From assembly GCF_025821665.1 (NCBI RefSeq), contig NZ_JACKSJ010000266.1:1-59997 (forward strand): DNA of 59,997 nucleotides, in the 5' to 3' direction. A program made the translations under genes and the position numbers. Below the pieces are notes generated by a model. That model saw only the letters and a list, made by a program, of their open reading frames with translations. It did not search any database and was not told the DNA's origin. The DNA is from [Mycobacterium] manitobense (GTDB taxonomy: Bacteria > Actinomycetota > Actinomycetes > Mycobacteriales > Mycobacteriaceae). Below, one piece after another: positions 42,465-51,553 of this stretch (positions are counted from its first letter, which is position 1; each line of letters starts with the position of its first letter).

Positions 42465-42953
42465 TCAGTGGCCCTGGGCCTTGAAGCGCTCCACCGAACG
42501 CTGCACCTCGGCCTCGGCCTCCTCGCGGCCCACCCAGTTGGAGGCCTTCACGAACTTGCCCGGCTCCAGGTCCTTGTAGTGCACGAAGAAGTGCTCGATC
42601 GCCTTGAGCTCGAAGTCGTCGATGTCGCCGAGGTCGCGAATGTGCTCCCAGCGCGGATCGCCCGCAGGCACGCACAGCACCTTGTCGTCGCCGCCTGCCT
42701 CGTCGGTCATCTGGAACATGGCGACCGGCCGCGCGTCCAGCGCCGCGCCGGGGAACAGCGACTCGGGCAGCAGCACCAGCGCGTCGAGCGGGTCGCCGTC
42801 CTCGCCGAGGGTGTCCTCGATGAATCCGTAGTCGGTGGGGTAGCCGAACGCGGTGTAGAGGTAGCGGTCGAGCTTGACCTTCCCGGTCTCGTGGTCGACC
42901 TCGTACTTGTTGCGCGATCCCTTGGGGATCTCGATGACGACCTCGAACTCCAC
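42465..42953 (-). CDS. ppa: Inorganic pyrophosphatase
   Basis: 162 residues, the usual size of the bacterial class I enzyme. Motifs: EIPKGSRNKYEVD, YPTDYGFIEDTLGEDGDPLD with the metal-binding Asp residues, VLCVPAGDPRW, and HFFVHYKDLEPGKFV. It hydrolyses pyrophosphate to drive biosynthesis. The GTG start at 42953 (VEFEVVIEIP) is preceded by GAAGGAG. It is divergent from the dacB-like gene across 160 bases, as for Rv3628 and Rv3627c in M. tuberculosis. Confidence 0.96.
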   Translation of the reverse strand: MEFEVVIEIPKGSRNKYEVDHETGKVKLDRYLYTAFGYPTDYGFIEDTLGEDGDPLDALVLLPESLFPGAALDARPVAMFQMTDEAGGDDKVLCVPAGDPRWEHIRDLGDIDDFELKAIEHFFVHYKDLEPGKFVKASNWVGREEAEAEVQRSVERFKAQGH

Positions 42954-43113
42954 GGCCCGGCTCCTTCTCACGTCGTTTGCGATGCGGGGCGTCGTGACGA
43001 CGACGCGGGACAACCCTAATGGAGCGGATACCCTCGTTGATGAGGTGCCCGGGGGGTGCCTGCCGGTGAGCTCACCGGGGCGAGTAGTGGCGAAGGCAGG
43101 AACCACGGACGTG

Positions 43114-44502
43114 ATGCGGCCCGCGCGGTGGAAGCGCTCCACCCATGTGGTGATCGGCGCGGCGGTGCTGTTGCTGGTCGCCGCCGTCGTCGCCGTGGCC
43201 GGCGTGCTCACCGCGGGCCGCGGCGGTGAGGCCCAGGCCGCCAAACCGCTGCCCACCCCCGTCACCGCCGACCCGGCGATCAAGCCGGTCGCCGACGACG
43301 CACCCCGGCCCACGGCACGCGGGATGGCCGCCGCACTGGCCCGCGCGCTGGCCAACCCGGACCTCGGGAACTTCACCGGCCGCATCACCGACGCCCTCAC
43401 CGGCGACGAGGTGTGGGCCAGGGGCGCCGACATCCCGATGCAGCCCGCCTCGACGAACAAGACGCTGACCGCGGCCGCCGCGCTGCTGACCCTGGACCGC
43501 GAGGCGCGCCTGACCACCACCGTGGTCGCGGGCGACCAGCAGCGCGACCGGGGGCTTGTGGTGCTCAAGGGCGGCGGCGACCCGACCCTCTCGGCGGCGC
43601 CCGAGGGCACCGACACCTGGTACAAGGACGCCGCCCGGATCAGCGACCTCGCCGATCAGGTGCGCCGCAGCGGCATCAACGTCACCGCCGTCCAGGTCGA
43701 CGTCAGCGCCTACAGCGGGCCCGACATGGCCGTCGGCTGGGACCCGCTCGACATCCCCGGCGGCGACATCGCGCCGATGGCGCCGGTGATGCTCGACGCC
43801 GGGCGCACCCAGCCGGTCAGCGACGAGTCGCGGCGGTCCATCACACCGGCGCTGGACGCGGGCCGGGCCCTGGCGATCGCGCTCGACATCGACCCGGCCA
43901 TGGTGAGCGTGCGGCCGACGTCCTACACCGGCGGCAAGCAGATCGCCGCCGTGCAGTCCCCGCCGCTGATGGAGAGGCTGCGCACCATGATGAACGCGTC
44001 GGACAACGTGATGGCCGAGGCCATCGGGCGCGAGGTCGCCGCCCAGGTCGACGAGCCGCAGAGCTTCGACGGCGCGGCGCGGGCCGTCCTGGACCAGCTG
44101 GAGGAGGCCGGTGTCGACACCCGGCGCGCCGTGCTCGAGGACTCCAGCGGGCTGTCCGTCGACGACCGGCTCACCGCGCTGACCCTCGACGACGTCGTCG
44201 CCGTCGCGACCGGCGACGACCAGCCGAAGTTGCGGCCGCTGGTCGACCTGCTGCCGATCGCCGGCGGCAGCGGCACCCTGTCCAACCGCTACCTCGACAC
44301 CGTCGAGGGCCGCGCCGCCGCGGGCTGGCTGCGCGCCAAGACGGGCTCGCTCACCGGGACCAACTCACTCGCCGGCATCGTCACCGACGCCAGCGGCCGC
44401 GTGCTGACGTTCGCGCTGATGTCCAACAATGCAGGCCCGACCGGCCGCACCGCGCTCGACGCGTTCGCGGCCACCCTGCGCACCTGCGGGTGCACCAGAT
44501 GA
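43114..44502 (+). CDS. dacB: D-alanyl-D-alanine carboxypeptidase/endopeptidase (PBP4 type, Rv3627c-like)
   Basis: 462 residues. One N-terminal transmembrane segment (HVVIGAAVLLLVAAVVAVAG) puts the enzyme outside the membrane. The penicillin-binding active site is complete: SxxK as STNK, SxN as SDN in MNASDNVMAE, and KTG in LRAKTGSLTG. It trims or hydrolyses peptidoglycan cross-links. ATG 43114 (MRPARWKRSTH) is chosen by likeness to the start I recall for Rv3627c; a GTG one codon earlier is equally possible. The stop overlaps the next start as ATGA. Confidence 0.9.
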   Translation: MRPARWKRSTHVVIGAAVLLLVAAVVAVAGVLTAGRGGEAQAAKPLPTPVTADPAIKPVADDAPRPTARGMAAALARALANPDLGNFTGRITDALTGDEVWARGADIPMQPASTNKTLTAAAALLTLDREARLTTTVVAGDQQRDRGLVVLKGGGDPTLSAAPEGTDTWYKDAARISDLADQVRRSGINVTAVQVDVSAYSGPDMAVGWDPLDIPGGDIAPMAPVMLDAGRTQPVSDESRRSITPALDAGRALAIALDIDPAMVSVRPTSYTGGKQIAAVQSPPLMERLRTMMNASDNVMAEAIGREVAAQVDEPQSFDGAARAVLDQLEEAGVDTRRAVLEDSSGLSVDDRLTALTLDDVVAVATGDDQPKLRPLVDLLPIAGGSGTLSNRYLDTVEGRAAAGWLRAKTGSLTGTNSLAGIVTDASGRVLTFALMSNNAGPTGRTALDAFAATLRTCGCTR

Positions 44503-45548
44503 GCGGCGCCGAACTCACCGTCGGCCGCGCCGTCGACTGGCAGTTCGCCGCGACCGTCGGCGCGAAGCTCGCCCGGCCCGGCCCGGTCACCACCGACTAC
44601 ACCCGCCGCCAGGCCGTCGACCAGCTGGCCGCCGCGGCCCGCGAGGCCGAACTGCCGGTGCGGGAGGTGACCGGACTGAACGAGGGGCAGGCCGTCACCG
44701 AGGCCCGCATCGTCGACCGCGCGCAGTGGGTCCGTGCGGCCACCGGCTCCATGCGGGTGATGACCGGCGGCGGCGACGCACCACGCGGATTCGTATCCGG
44801 ACACCTGACGGGCGCGCAGACCGGCGCGGTGCTGGCGTTCATCTCCTCCGGGATCCTGGGCCAGTACGACCCCTTCGCGACCGGCGGCGGCGAGCTCCTG
44901 CTGGTGTGGCCCAACGTGATCGCCGTCGAGCGACAACTCCGGGTGTCGCCCACCGACTTCCGGTTGTGGGTGTGTCTGCACGAGGTCACCCACCGGGTGC
45001 AGTTCCGGGCCAACCCGTGGCTGGCCGACCACATGTCGCAGTCCCTGGCGGTGCTCACCCAGGACGCCGGCGAGGACGTCACCGAGGTGGTCGGCAGGCT
45101 CGCCGAGTTCGTCCGGACCAGGCGCAACGGGGCCGACGCCGACCAGGATCCGAACGCCACCGGGGTGATCGGCCTGATGCGCGCGATGCAGGGCGAGCCG
45201 CAGCGCGAGGCGATGGACCGGCTGCTGGTGCTCGGCACGCTGCTCGAAGGACACGCCGACCACGTGATGGACGCCGTCGGGCCGAAGGTGGTGCCGTCGG
45301 TGGCCACCATCAGACGCCGGTTCGACGAACGGCGCACGCGCAAACAGCCGCCGCTGCAGCGAGTGGTGCGGGCGCTGCTCGGCGTGGACGCCAAGATGAG
45401 CCAGTACACCCGCGGCAAGGCGTTCGTCGACCACGTCGTCGGCCGCGTCGGGATGACGCGCTTCAACACCGTCTGGTCCGGACCCGACACGCTGCCGCTG
45501 CCCGCCGAGATCGACGAACCCCAACGATGGATCGAACGGGTGCTGTAG
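44499..45548 (+). CDS. Zinc-dependent metalloprotease-like protein (Rv3626c-like, DUF2342)
   Basis: 349 residues. A zinc motif CLHEVTHRVQF (HExxH) is present, with an added Glu in LLEGHADHVMDAVGP. Most of the rest is helical. Homologues are annotated as zinc metalloproteases or F420-biosynthesis-associated proteins, with no proven activity that I know of. There is no signal peptide. It overlaps dacB by 4 bases and the tilS gene by 22 bases, so the three are one translation-coupled unit. Confidence 0.88.
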   Translation: MSGAELTVGRAVDWQFAATVGAKLARPGPVTTDYTRRQAVDQLAAAAREAELPVREVTGLNEGQAVTEARIVDRAQWVRAATGSMRVMTGGGDAPRGFVSGHLTGAQTGAVLAFISSGILGQYDPFATGGGELLLVWPNVIAVERQLRVSPTDFRLWVCLHEVTHRVQFRANPWLADHMSQSLAVLTQDAGEDVTEVVGRLAEFVRTRRNGADADQDPNATGVIGLMRAMQGEPQREAMDRLLVLGTLLEGHADHVMDAVGPKVVPSVATIRRRFDERRTRKQPPLQRVVRALLGVDAKMSQYTRGKAFVDHVVGRVGMTRFNTVWSGPDTLPLPAEIDEPQRWIERVL

Positions 45549-46534
45549 CCGCCTTGCGGGCGGCGGTCGCGGCCTTCGCGGGCACGTACGGCGCCGGCGA
45601 CGAGCGGTGGTGCGTCGCACTGTCGGGCGGCCCCGACTCGCTGGCGCTGACGGCGGCGGCCGCCCCGCTGAAGCCGACCACGGCACTGATCGTCGACCAC
45701 GGCCTGCAACCCTATTCCGCGCGGATCGCCGACACCGCCGGTGAACAGGCGCTGCGCCTGGGATGCGTTGACGCACAGGTGCTTCGCGTCGACGTCGGCT
45801 CCGCGGGCGGGCCGGAGGCGGCGGCACGGTCAGCTCGCTACGCAGCGCTGGAGACTGCTCGTGACGCGGCGCCGGTGCTGCTCGGCCACACCCTCGACGA
45901 CCAGGCCGAGACGGTGCTGCTCGGTCTCGGCAGAGGCTCCGGCGCCCGTTCGATCGCCGGGACAAGGCCGTATGACCCACCGTGGTATCGCCCGCTGCTC
46001 TCGGTCCGCCGGGCCACCACCGTGGCGGCGTGCGCCGAACTGGGGCTCACCCCGTGGCACGACCCGCACAACACCGATCCGCGCTTCACCCGCAGCCGCC
46101 TGCGCGCCGAGGTGCTGCCGCTGCTGGAGGACGTCCTCAACGGCGGCGTCGCCGAAGCGCTGGCCCGCACGGCCACCGCGCTCCGCGAGGACAACGACGC
46201 GCTGGACGACCTGGCCCGCGACGGACTGGCCGCGGTGGTCACCGACGACGGACTGAGCACCGATGGACTGGCCGCTCTCCCGGAGGCGGTCAGACGCCGG
46301 GTGATCCGGCTGTGGCTGCTGGCCGGCGGGGCCCACGGGCTCACCGACACACAGATCCGTGGTGTCGACGCCCTGGTCACCGGCTGGCGGGGGCAGGGCG
46401 GCGTCGCGGTCGGATCGTCGCTACCGGCGCAACGGCTGGTCGCGGGGCGTCACGACGGTGCGCTGACCCTGAGTGCCGAACCGATCAGTCGTCAGCGCTG
46501 TAAGAAGTCGAAGGGGCCGACGTTCGACGGCTGA
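45527..46534 (+). CDS. tilS: tRNA(Ile)-lysidine synthase
   Basis: 335 residues, near the usual length of short actinobacterial TilS. The ATP-pyrophosphatase P-loop is CVALSGGPDSLALT. Further marks are LIVDHGLQPYSA, GHTLDDQAETVLLGLGRG, and the RPLLSVRR and HDPHNTDPRFTRSRLR segments. It converts cytidine 34 of tRNA-Ile2 to lysidine so that AUA is read, and is essential. ATG 45527 lies inside the end of the previous gene. The last ~14 residues (RQRCKKSKGPTFDG) overlap the end of a convergent small gene by 43 bases. Confidence 0.93.
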   Translation: MDRTGAVAALRAAVAAFAGTYGAGDERWCVALSGGPDSLALTAAAAPLKPTTALIVDHGLQPYSARIADTAGEQALRLGCVDAQVLRVDVGSAGGPEAAARSARYAALETARDAAPVLLGHTLDDQAETVLLGLGRGSGARSIAGTRPYDPPWYRPLLSVRRATTVAACAELGLTPWHDPHNTDPRFTRSRLRAEVLPLLEDVLNGGVAEALARTATALREDNDALDDLARDGLAAVVTDDGLSTDGLAALPEAVRRRVIRLWLLAGGAHGLTDTQIRGVDALVTGWRGQGGVAVGSSLPAQRLVAGRHDGALTLSAEPISRQRCKKSKGPTFDG

Positions 46535-46824
46535 CCCTCCAGGACTCGCCACCCCACCTGGACCTGCCCGTCGGTCGCACCGGTGCGACCGGCGAAACCG
46601 TAGAAATAGGTGTGGCAGACGTTCATGTCCCACTTGACGTCGGGTGCCATACCCGACCCGCCGACGGGCAGCGGCTGTCCGGGGCACCACACCTGGCCGC
46701 ACATGCTCAGCGAGTTGCACTTGGCCTGGGCGATGCCGGGAGTCAGCGCGACGCCGGTGAGGGCGAGTCCGCCCGCGAGAACGGCGCCTGCGAGGAGCCG
46801 GGTGCCCATCTTGTGAGTGGTCAT
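46492..46824 (-). CDS. Small secreted mycobacterial protein with four cysteines
   Basis: 110 residues. The Sec signal peptide runs from MTTHKMGTRLLAGAVL to about AQA. The mature part has the cysteines KCNSLSMCGQ, QVWCPGQPLP and MNVCHTYFYG, followed by GRTGATDGQVQVGWRV. It is similar in style, though not in sequence, to the CDGP-type protein at 27422-27712. It sits between tilS and hpt, which I recall as adjacent in M. tuberculosis. Its end overlaps tilS by 43 bases head-on. Function unknown. Confidence 0.75.
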   Translation of the reverse strand: MTTHKMGTRLLAGAVLAGGLALTGVALTPGIAQAKCNSLSMCGQVWCPGQPLPVGGSGMAPDVKWDMNVCHTYFYGFAGRTGATDGQVQVGWRVLEGQPSNVGPFDFLQR

Positions 46825-46984
46825 GTGTGTCCTTTTATCTCCTGCGCCACACCGTGCGGCGTCGTTGAGACAAGCTGACCCGACCCGCGCGGCTACCGAT
46901 CCCAAAAATAGCGGCCGGAACGCGAAACCGTCCTGCCTTTTCGACGACCTCGCGGTGGTCGGACGGGTGCGGACGTGGCACGCT

Positions 46985-47572
46985 GTGGACGTGTCTGCGC
47001 AATCAGCCGAGTTGTATCCCGGGGACATCAAGTCGGTGCTGCTGTCCGAACAGCAGATCCAGGAGCGCACGGCCGAACTCGGCGCGCTGATCGCCGAGAA
47101 GTACCGCGACCACATCGGCCCCGACGGGCAGGACCTGCTACTGGTGACGGTGCTCAAGGGCGCGGTCATGTTCGTCACCGACCTGGCCCGTTCGATCCCG
47201 CTGCCCACCCAGCTGGAATTCATGGCCGTGAGCTCCTACGGCTCGTCGACGTCGTCGTCGGGCGTGGTCCGCATTCTCAAGGACCTCGACCGCGACATCA
47301 ACGACCGTGACGTGCTGATCGTCGAGGACATCGTCGACTCCGGGCTGACGCTGTCGTGGCTGCTGCGCAACCTGGCCCAGCGCAGGCCGCGGTCCCTCAA
47401 CGTGTGCACGCTGCTGCGCAAGCCCGACGCCGTGCGCGCCGACGTCGAGATGGCCTACGTCGGCTTCGACATCCCGAACGAGTTCGTGGTCGGCTACGGC
47501 CTGGACTACGCCGAGCGGTACCGCGACCTGCCCTACATCGGCACGCTGGACCCGAAGGTCTACGAGGGGTAG
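46985..47572 (+). CDS. hpt: Hypoxanthine-guanine phosphoribosyltransferase
   Basis: 195 residues. The flexible loop region has FMAVSSYGSSTSSSGVVRIL, the PRPP-binding motif is DVLIVEDIVDSGLTLSWL and the purine-binding part contains LLRKPDAV and YVGFDIPNEFVVGYGLDY. It salvages hypoxanthine and guanine to IMP and GMP. GTG 46985 (VDVSAQSAEL) fits the start I recall for the M. tuberculosis protein; GTG 46991 is the alternative. It is divergent from the small secreted gene. Confidence 0.95.
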   Translation: MDVSAQSAELYPGDIKSVLLSEQQIQERTAELGALIAEKYRDHIGPDGQDLLLVTVLKGAVMFVTDLARSIPLPTQLEFMAVSSYGSSTSSSGVVRILKDLDRDINDRDVLIVEDIVDSGLTLSWLLRNLAQRRPRSLNVCTLLRKPDAVRADVEMAYVGFDIPNEFVVGYGLDYAERYRDLPYIGTLDPKVYEG

Positions 47573-47575
47573 ACG

Positions 47576-49795
47576 ATGACCGGCACCGCGCTCCGGATCT
47601 GCCCGCTGTGCGAGGCCACCTGTGGACTGACACTGACCGTCGACGACGGCGCCGTCACCGCCGCCCGCGGCGACCGCGCCGACGTGTTCAGCGCCGGCTA
47701 CCTGTGCCCGAAGGGCGCCGGCTTCCCCGAACTCGACAACGACCCCGACCGGCTCACCGCACCGCTGGTGCGACGCGACGGCGAACTGGTGGAGACCACC
47801 TGGGCCGGGGCGTTCGCGGTGGTTGCCGACCGGCTGGGCGCGGTGCTGCGTGAGCACGGCGGCCCGTCGGTCGCGGTGTACTTCGGCAACCCGAGCGCGC
47901 ACAGCATCGCGGGCGCGCTCTACGTCCCGCTGCTCGTCAAGGCGCTCGGCACCCGGCAGGTGTACTCGGCGAGCACGCTCGACCAGATGCCCAAGCACGT
48001 CTCGGTCGGCCACCTGTTCGGCAATCCGATCGCCTTCCCGGTGCCCGACCTCGACCGCACCGACCACCTGGTGATCATCGGCGCGAACCCGTTGGTCTCC
48101 AACGGAAGTGTCACCACCGCAGCCGATTTCGGCGGCAAGCTGAAGGCGCTGCGCAAGCGCGGCGGAACGCTGACCGTCATCGACCCGGCGCGCACCCGCA
48201 CCGCCGAACTCGCTGACCGCCACCTCGCCCCGCGGCCGGGCACCGACGCCGCGCTGCTGATGGCCGTGGTGCACGTGCTGTTCGACGAGCAGCTGGCCAC
48301 GCCCGAACCCGCCGGCCTCGTCGCCGGCGTCGACCAGGTCCGTGCGCTGGCCGCCGACTTCGCACCGGAGGCCGTCGCCGCGCACTGCGGTGTGGCCGCC
48401 GAAGAGATCCGTGCGCTGGCCCGCGACATCGCCGCCGCGCCGAGCGCCGCCGTGTACGGCCGCCTCGGCACCTCGACCGTCGAATTCGGCACCCTCGCCA
48501 GCTGGCTCGTCGACGTGATCAACATCCTCACCGGCAACCTCGACCGGCCCGGCGGCGTGATGTTCCCGCAGTCGCCGGTGTCCTCGGCGCCGCGGCCGCA
48601 CCGGCCGGGCCGCGGCTTCCGCACCGGCCGCTGGCACAGCCGGGTGTCCGGGCATCCCGAGGCGCTGTCCGAACTGCCCGCCATCGCGCTGGCCGAGGAG
48701 ATCGAGACGCCCGGCGACGGCCAGGTGCGGGCGCTGATCACCGTGGCGGGCAACCCCGTGCTGTCCGCACCCGACGGCGACCGGCTGAGCCGCGCCCTCG
48801 ACGGCGTCGGCTTCATGCTGAGCGTCGACCCGTACCTCAACGAGACCACCCGGCACGCCGATGTGATCCTGCCGCCACCGCCGCCGTCGCGGACCGCCCA
48901 CTTCGACGTCGCGCTGAACAACCTGGCGGTCCGCAACACCGCGCGGTACTCGCCGCCCGCGCTGCCGCTGCCCGACGGCAGGCCCGGCGAAGTCGAGATC
49001 GTGGCCCGGCTGGCGCTGATCCTCTACGGGATGGCGCCAGACGGCGACCCCGGACTCGTCGACGACCAGGTGATCGCGACCACGCTGGGCAGGGAGACAG
49101 CCGACCCCGACTCACCCGTCGCCGGCCGCGACGCCGCCGAGCTGACCGCGATGCTGACACCCGGCCCCGGTTACGAACGTCGGCTCGACATGATGCTGCG
49201 GCTCGGCCCCTACGGCGACGCGTTCGGCGCCCGCCCCGACGGGCTGACGCTCGACCGGCTCAGGGCCAACCCGCACGGCATCGACCTCGGGCCACTGCGG
49301 CCGCGGCTGACCGAGGTGCTGCGCACGCCGTCGGGCAAGGTCGAACTCGCACCCGAGCCATTCGCCGCCGACGTCGGCCGGCTGCTGGACTCGCTGCAAC
49401 GCCGCGAAGCGGACTTCGTCCTGATCGGCCGCAGGCACCTGCGCTCCAACAACAGCTGGATGCACAACCTGCCCGCGCTCGCCGGCGGCACCAACCGCTG
49501 CACGCTGCAGATCCACCCGGCCGACGCCGCCGCACTCGGGCTCACCGGCTCCGCGGTGATCAAGGGGCCCGGCGGCGAGGTGGAGGCGCCGGTCGAGATG
49601 TTCGACGGATTGCGCCGCGGCGTGGTGTCGCTACCGCACGGCTGGGGTCACGACGTGCTCGGCACCCGGCTGGCCGTCGCCGCCGTGCGCCCGGGCGTCA
49701 ACGTCAACCGGCTCAACGACGGTGCGGTGCTCGACCCGCTCTCGGGCACCGCGGTGCTCAACGGCATCCCCGTCGACATCAGTCCTGCGGGTTAG
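47576..49795 (+). CDS. Molybdopterin-dependent oxidoreductase with one Fe4S4 cluster
   Basis: 739 residues of the DMSO reductase superfamily. The N-terminal iron-sulfur motif is C-x2-C-x3-C-x27-C (CPLCEATCG and GYLCPKG). Molybdopterin-binding features include IIGANPLVSNGS, VIDPARTRTAELAD, YGRLGTSTVEFGTLASWL and a C-terminal domain with LRSNNSWMHNLP and VSLPHGWGHD. No twin-arginine signal is seen, so it is probably cytoplasmic. It resembles the Rv0197-type proteins; electron acceptor and substrate are unknown. It starts 4 bases after hpt and ends overlapping lpqG by 4 bases. It is absent between hpt and lpqG in M. tuberculosis as I recall. Confidence 0.85.
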   Translation: MTGTALRICPLCEATCGLTLTVDDGAVTAARGDRADVFSAGYLCPKGAGFPELDNDPDRLTAPLVRRDGELVETTWAGAFAVVADRLGAVLREHGGPSVAVYFGNPSAHSIAGALYVPLLVKALGTRQVYSASTLDQMPKHVSVGHLFGNPIAFPVPDLDRTDHLVIIGANPLVSNGSVTTAADFGGKLKALRKRGGTLTVIDPARTRTAELADRHLAPRPGTDAALLMAVVHVLFDEQLATPEPAGLVAGVDQVRALAADFAPEAVAAHCGVAAEEIRALARDIAAAPSAAVYGRLGTSTVEFGTLASWLVDVINILTGNLDRPGGVMFPQSPVSSAPRPHRPGRGFRTGRWHSRVSGHPEALSELPAIALAEEIETPGDGQVRALITVAGNPVLSAPDGDRLSRALDGVGFMLSVDPYLNETTRHADVILPPPPPSRTAHFDVALNNLAVRNTARYSPPALPLPDGRPGEVEIVARLALILYGMAPDGDPGLVDDQVIATTLGRETADPDSPVAGRDAAELTAMLTPGPGYERRLDMMLRLGPYGDAFGARPDGLTLDRLRANPHGIDLGPLRPRLTEVLRTPSGKVELAPEPFAADVGRLLDSLQRREADFVLIGRRHLRSNNSWMHNLPALAGGTNRCTLQIHPADAAALGLTGSAVIKGPGGEVEAPVEMFDGLRRGVVSLPHGWGHDVLGTRLAVAAVRPGVNVNRLNDGAVLDPLSGTAVLNGIPVDISPAG

Positions 49796-50520
49796 GACAG
49801 CTCCCACACCACGGTCACCGTGAAGCCGACGGACTGCTGACCCGGCTCCAGCGGCACCGACTCCATGGCCGCGCGCGGCGCCTGCATCGGCACCGGTGGC
49901 GTCTCGCCGGCGACCTCGGAGATCGAGACGACGTCGCCGAGACCGAGTCCCGAGAGGTCGGCGTACTGCTCGGCGCGGCTCCTTGCGTCCTCGAACGCCC
50001 GCGCCCGCGCGTCGCGGATGAACTGCGAGTCGTCCTCGATCGAGTAGTTCACCGAGTTGATCCGCGCGGCGTCGCCGCCGGTGCTGACGATCAGCGCCAG
50101 CGCCTGCGACGCCGCGCCGAGGTCGCGGATCTTGACGTCGAGCGAGTTGCTGGCCCGGTAGCCGGCGATGTCGACGCTGTCCGGGCCGAACTGCGGCTGC
50201 AGGCTGACCTGCGTGGTGTTGATGTCCTTGCGCTCGATGCCCGCGTCGACGAGGGCGTTGATGACAGCCTGCTGCCGGTCGCTGGACTGGTTCATCGCAC
50301 TGGTGACGTCGGGCGCGATGAACTCCATGGAGACGTTGGCGGTCAACAGGTCCGGGGTGCCCTGCACCTGCCCGGCGCCGACCACGGTGACCTGACGGGA
50401 GTCGGTGTTCGCCGCTGCGGCGGGGCCCGCCGTGGCGTCGCAGGCCGACAGCGTTCCGACGGTCAGCGCGGCGGCGGCGAGGGTGGTCAACAGGGTCTTC
50501 GCGCGCACGGCGATCGGCAT
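49792..50520 (-). CDS. lpqG: SIMPL-domain lipoprotein (LpqG-like)
   Basis: 242 residues. Signal RAKTLLTTLAAAALTVG and lipobox LSAC, then a SIMPL (DUF541) domain: VTVVGAGQVQGTPDLLTANV at the start, INALVDAGIERKDINTTQV in the middle and VGFTVTVVWELS at the end. It is lipid-anchored on the cell surface; no activity is known for the domain. It corresponds to LpqG (Rv3623). ATG 50520 is preferred over GTG 50529. It follows the alcohol dehydrogenase by 16 bases on the same strand. Confidence 0.87.
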   Translation of the reverse strand: MPIAVRAKTLLTTLAAAALTVGTLSACDATAGPAAAANTDSRQVTVVGAGQVQGTPDLLTANVSMEFIAPDVTSAMNQSSDRQQAVINALVDAGIERKDINTTQVSLQPQFGPDSVDIAGYRASNSLDVKIRDLGAASQALALIVSTGGDAARINSVNYSIEDDSQFIRDARARAFEDARSRAEQYADLSGLGLGDVVSISEVAGETPPVPMQAPRAAMESVPLEPGQQSVGFTVTVVWELS

Positions 50521-50536
50521 GCCTGGCACCCTACCG

Positions 50537-51553
50537 TCAGGGTGTCACCAGGATCTTGCAGTGCTGGTCGGGGTGCGCCAGGTCGTCGAACGCGGCGCCG
50601 ACCGCGTCGAGCGCCACCTCGCCGGTGATCAGCGGGGCCACGTCGATGGCGCCTTCGGCGATGGCGCGCAGGGATTCCGCGAACTCGGCGGGGTCGTAGG
50701 CGAACACGAACTGGATGGCGATCTCCTTGGCGGCGGCGAAGAACGGCAGCACGGTGTCGGCCTCCATGCACACCCCGGCGACCACCAGCCGTGTCCGGGC
50801 CGGGGCGCGGCGCAGCACGTCGTTGATGATGCCCGGGGCGCCGACGGCCTCGAACACCACCGCGGGTGCGACGGTGTCGAACGGCGACTCCTGCGCCGGG
50901 TCAACCGTCCGGTGCGCCCCGACGGTCTGGGCGAGCTCGCGGCGCTTCGCCGAGAAGTCCGATGCGACAATCTGTTCCACGCCCCGATGGCGCAGGGCCG
51001 CGATGATCGCCACGCCGATCGGGCCGCAGCCCACCACCAGCGCCGCCTCGCCCGGGGCGATCGCCGACCTGTTCACCGCGTGCAGCCCGACCGCCACCGG
51101 CTCGGTGAGCGCGGCGTGCCGCGGGTCGAGCCCGTTGGGCACCGGGAGCAGCAGGGGCGCCGAGAGAAGCATGCGTTCGGCGTAGCCGCCGATCGTGGTG
51201 TTGGAGGAGAAGATCGGCTCGACACCGTTGCCGGACAACAGCACCGGGACCGACGTCACGACGGTGCCGGGAGCCGGTGCGTCGGTGTCCGGGCCCGCCT
51301 CGAGCACCTCGGCGCTGAACTCGTGGCCCAGGAACACGTCGGCGGACAGGTCGAGCGGCGCACCGCCAAGCGGCGCGCCCTGCAGCTGGGCGCCCAACTC
51401 CAGCACGGTGGCGCCGTGCTGCGCGAAATGCAGGTCGGAGCCGCAGATTCCGCACGCCTTGACCGCGACGAGCACCTGTCCCGGGCCGGGCACTGGGTCG
51501 GCGACGTCGTCGCGCAGCACCATGCGGCCGTCGCGCAGCACCGACGCCCGCAT
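50537..51553 (-). CDS. Zinc-dependent alcohol dehydrogenase family protein
   Basis: 338 residues of the medium-chain dehydrogenase family. The catalytic-zinc site is KACGICGSDLHF with GHEFSAEVLE; the NAD(P) motif is LVVGCGPIGVAII. Between the zinc and Rossmann parts the usual four-Cys structural zinc loop is missing or replaced (VPVLLSGNGVEPIFSSN). Its ATG at 51553 overlaps the stop of the flavin oxidoreductase gene, so it forms an operon with that gene and ephA. Substrate unknown; the set suggests oxidation of an epoxide- or alcohol-containing lipid or terpenoid, which is inference. Confidence 0.88.
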   Translation of the reverse strand: MRASVLRDGRMVLRDDVADPVPGPGQVLVAVKACGICGSDLHFAQHGATVLELGAQLQGAPLGGAPLDLSADVFLGHEFSAEVLEAGPDTDAPAPGTVVTSVPVLLSGNGVEPIFSSNTTIGGYAERMLLSAPLLLPVPNGLDPRHAALTEPVAVGLHAVNRSAIAPGEAALVVGCGPIGVAIIAALRHRGVEQIVASDFSAKRRELAQTVGAHRTVDPAQESPFDTVAPAVVFEAVGAPGIINDVLRRAPARTRLVVAGVCMEADTVLPFFAAAKEIAIQFVFAYDPAEFAESLRAIAEGAIDVAPLITGEVALDAVGAAFDDLAHPDQHCKILVTP

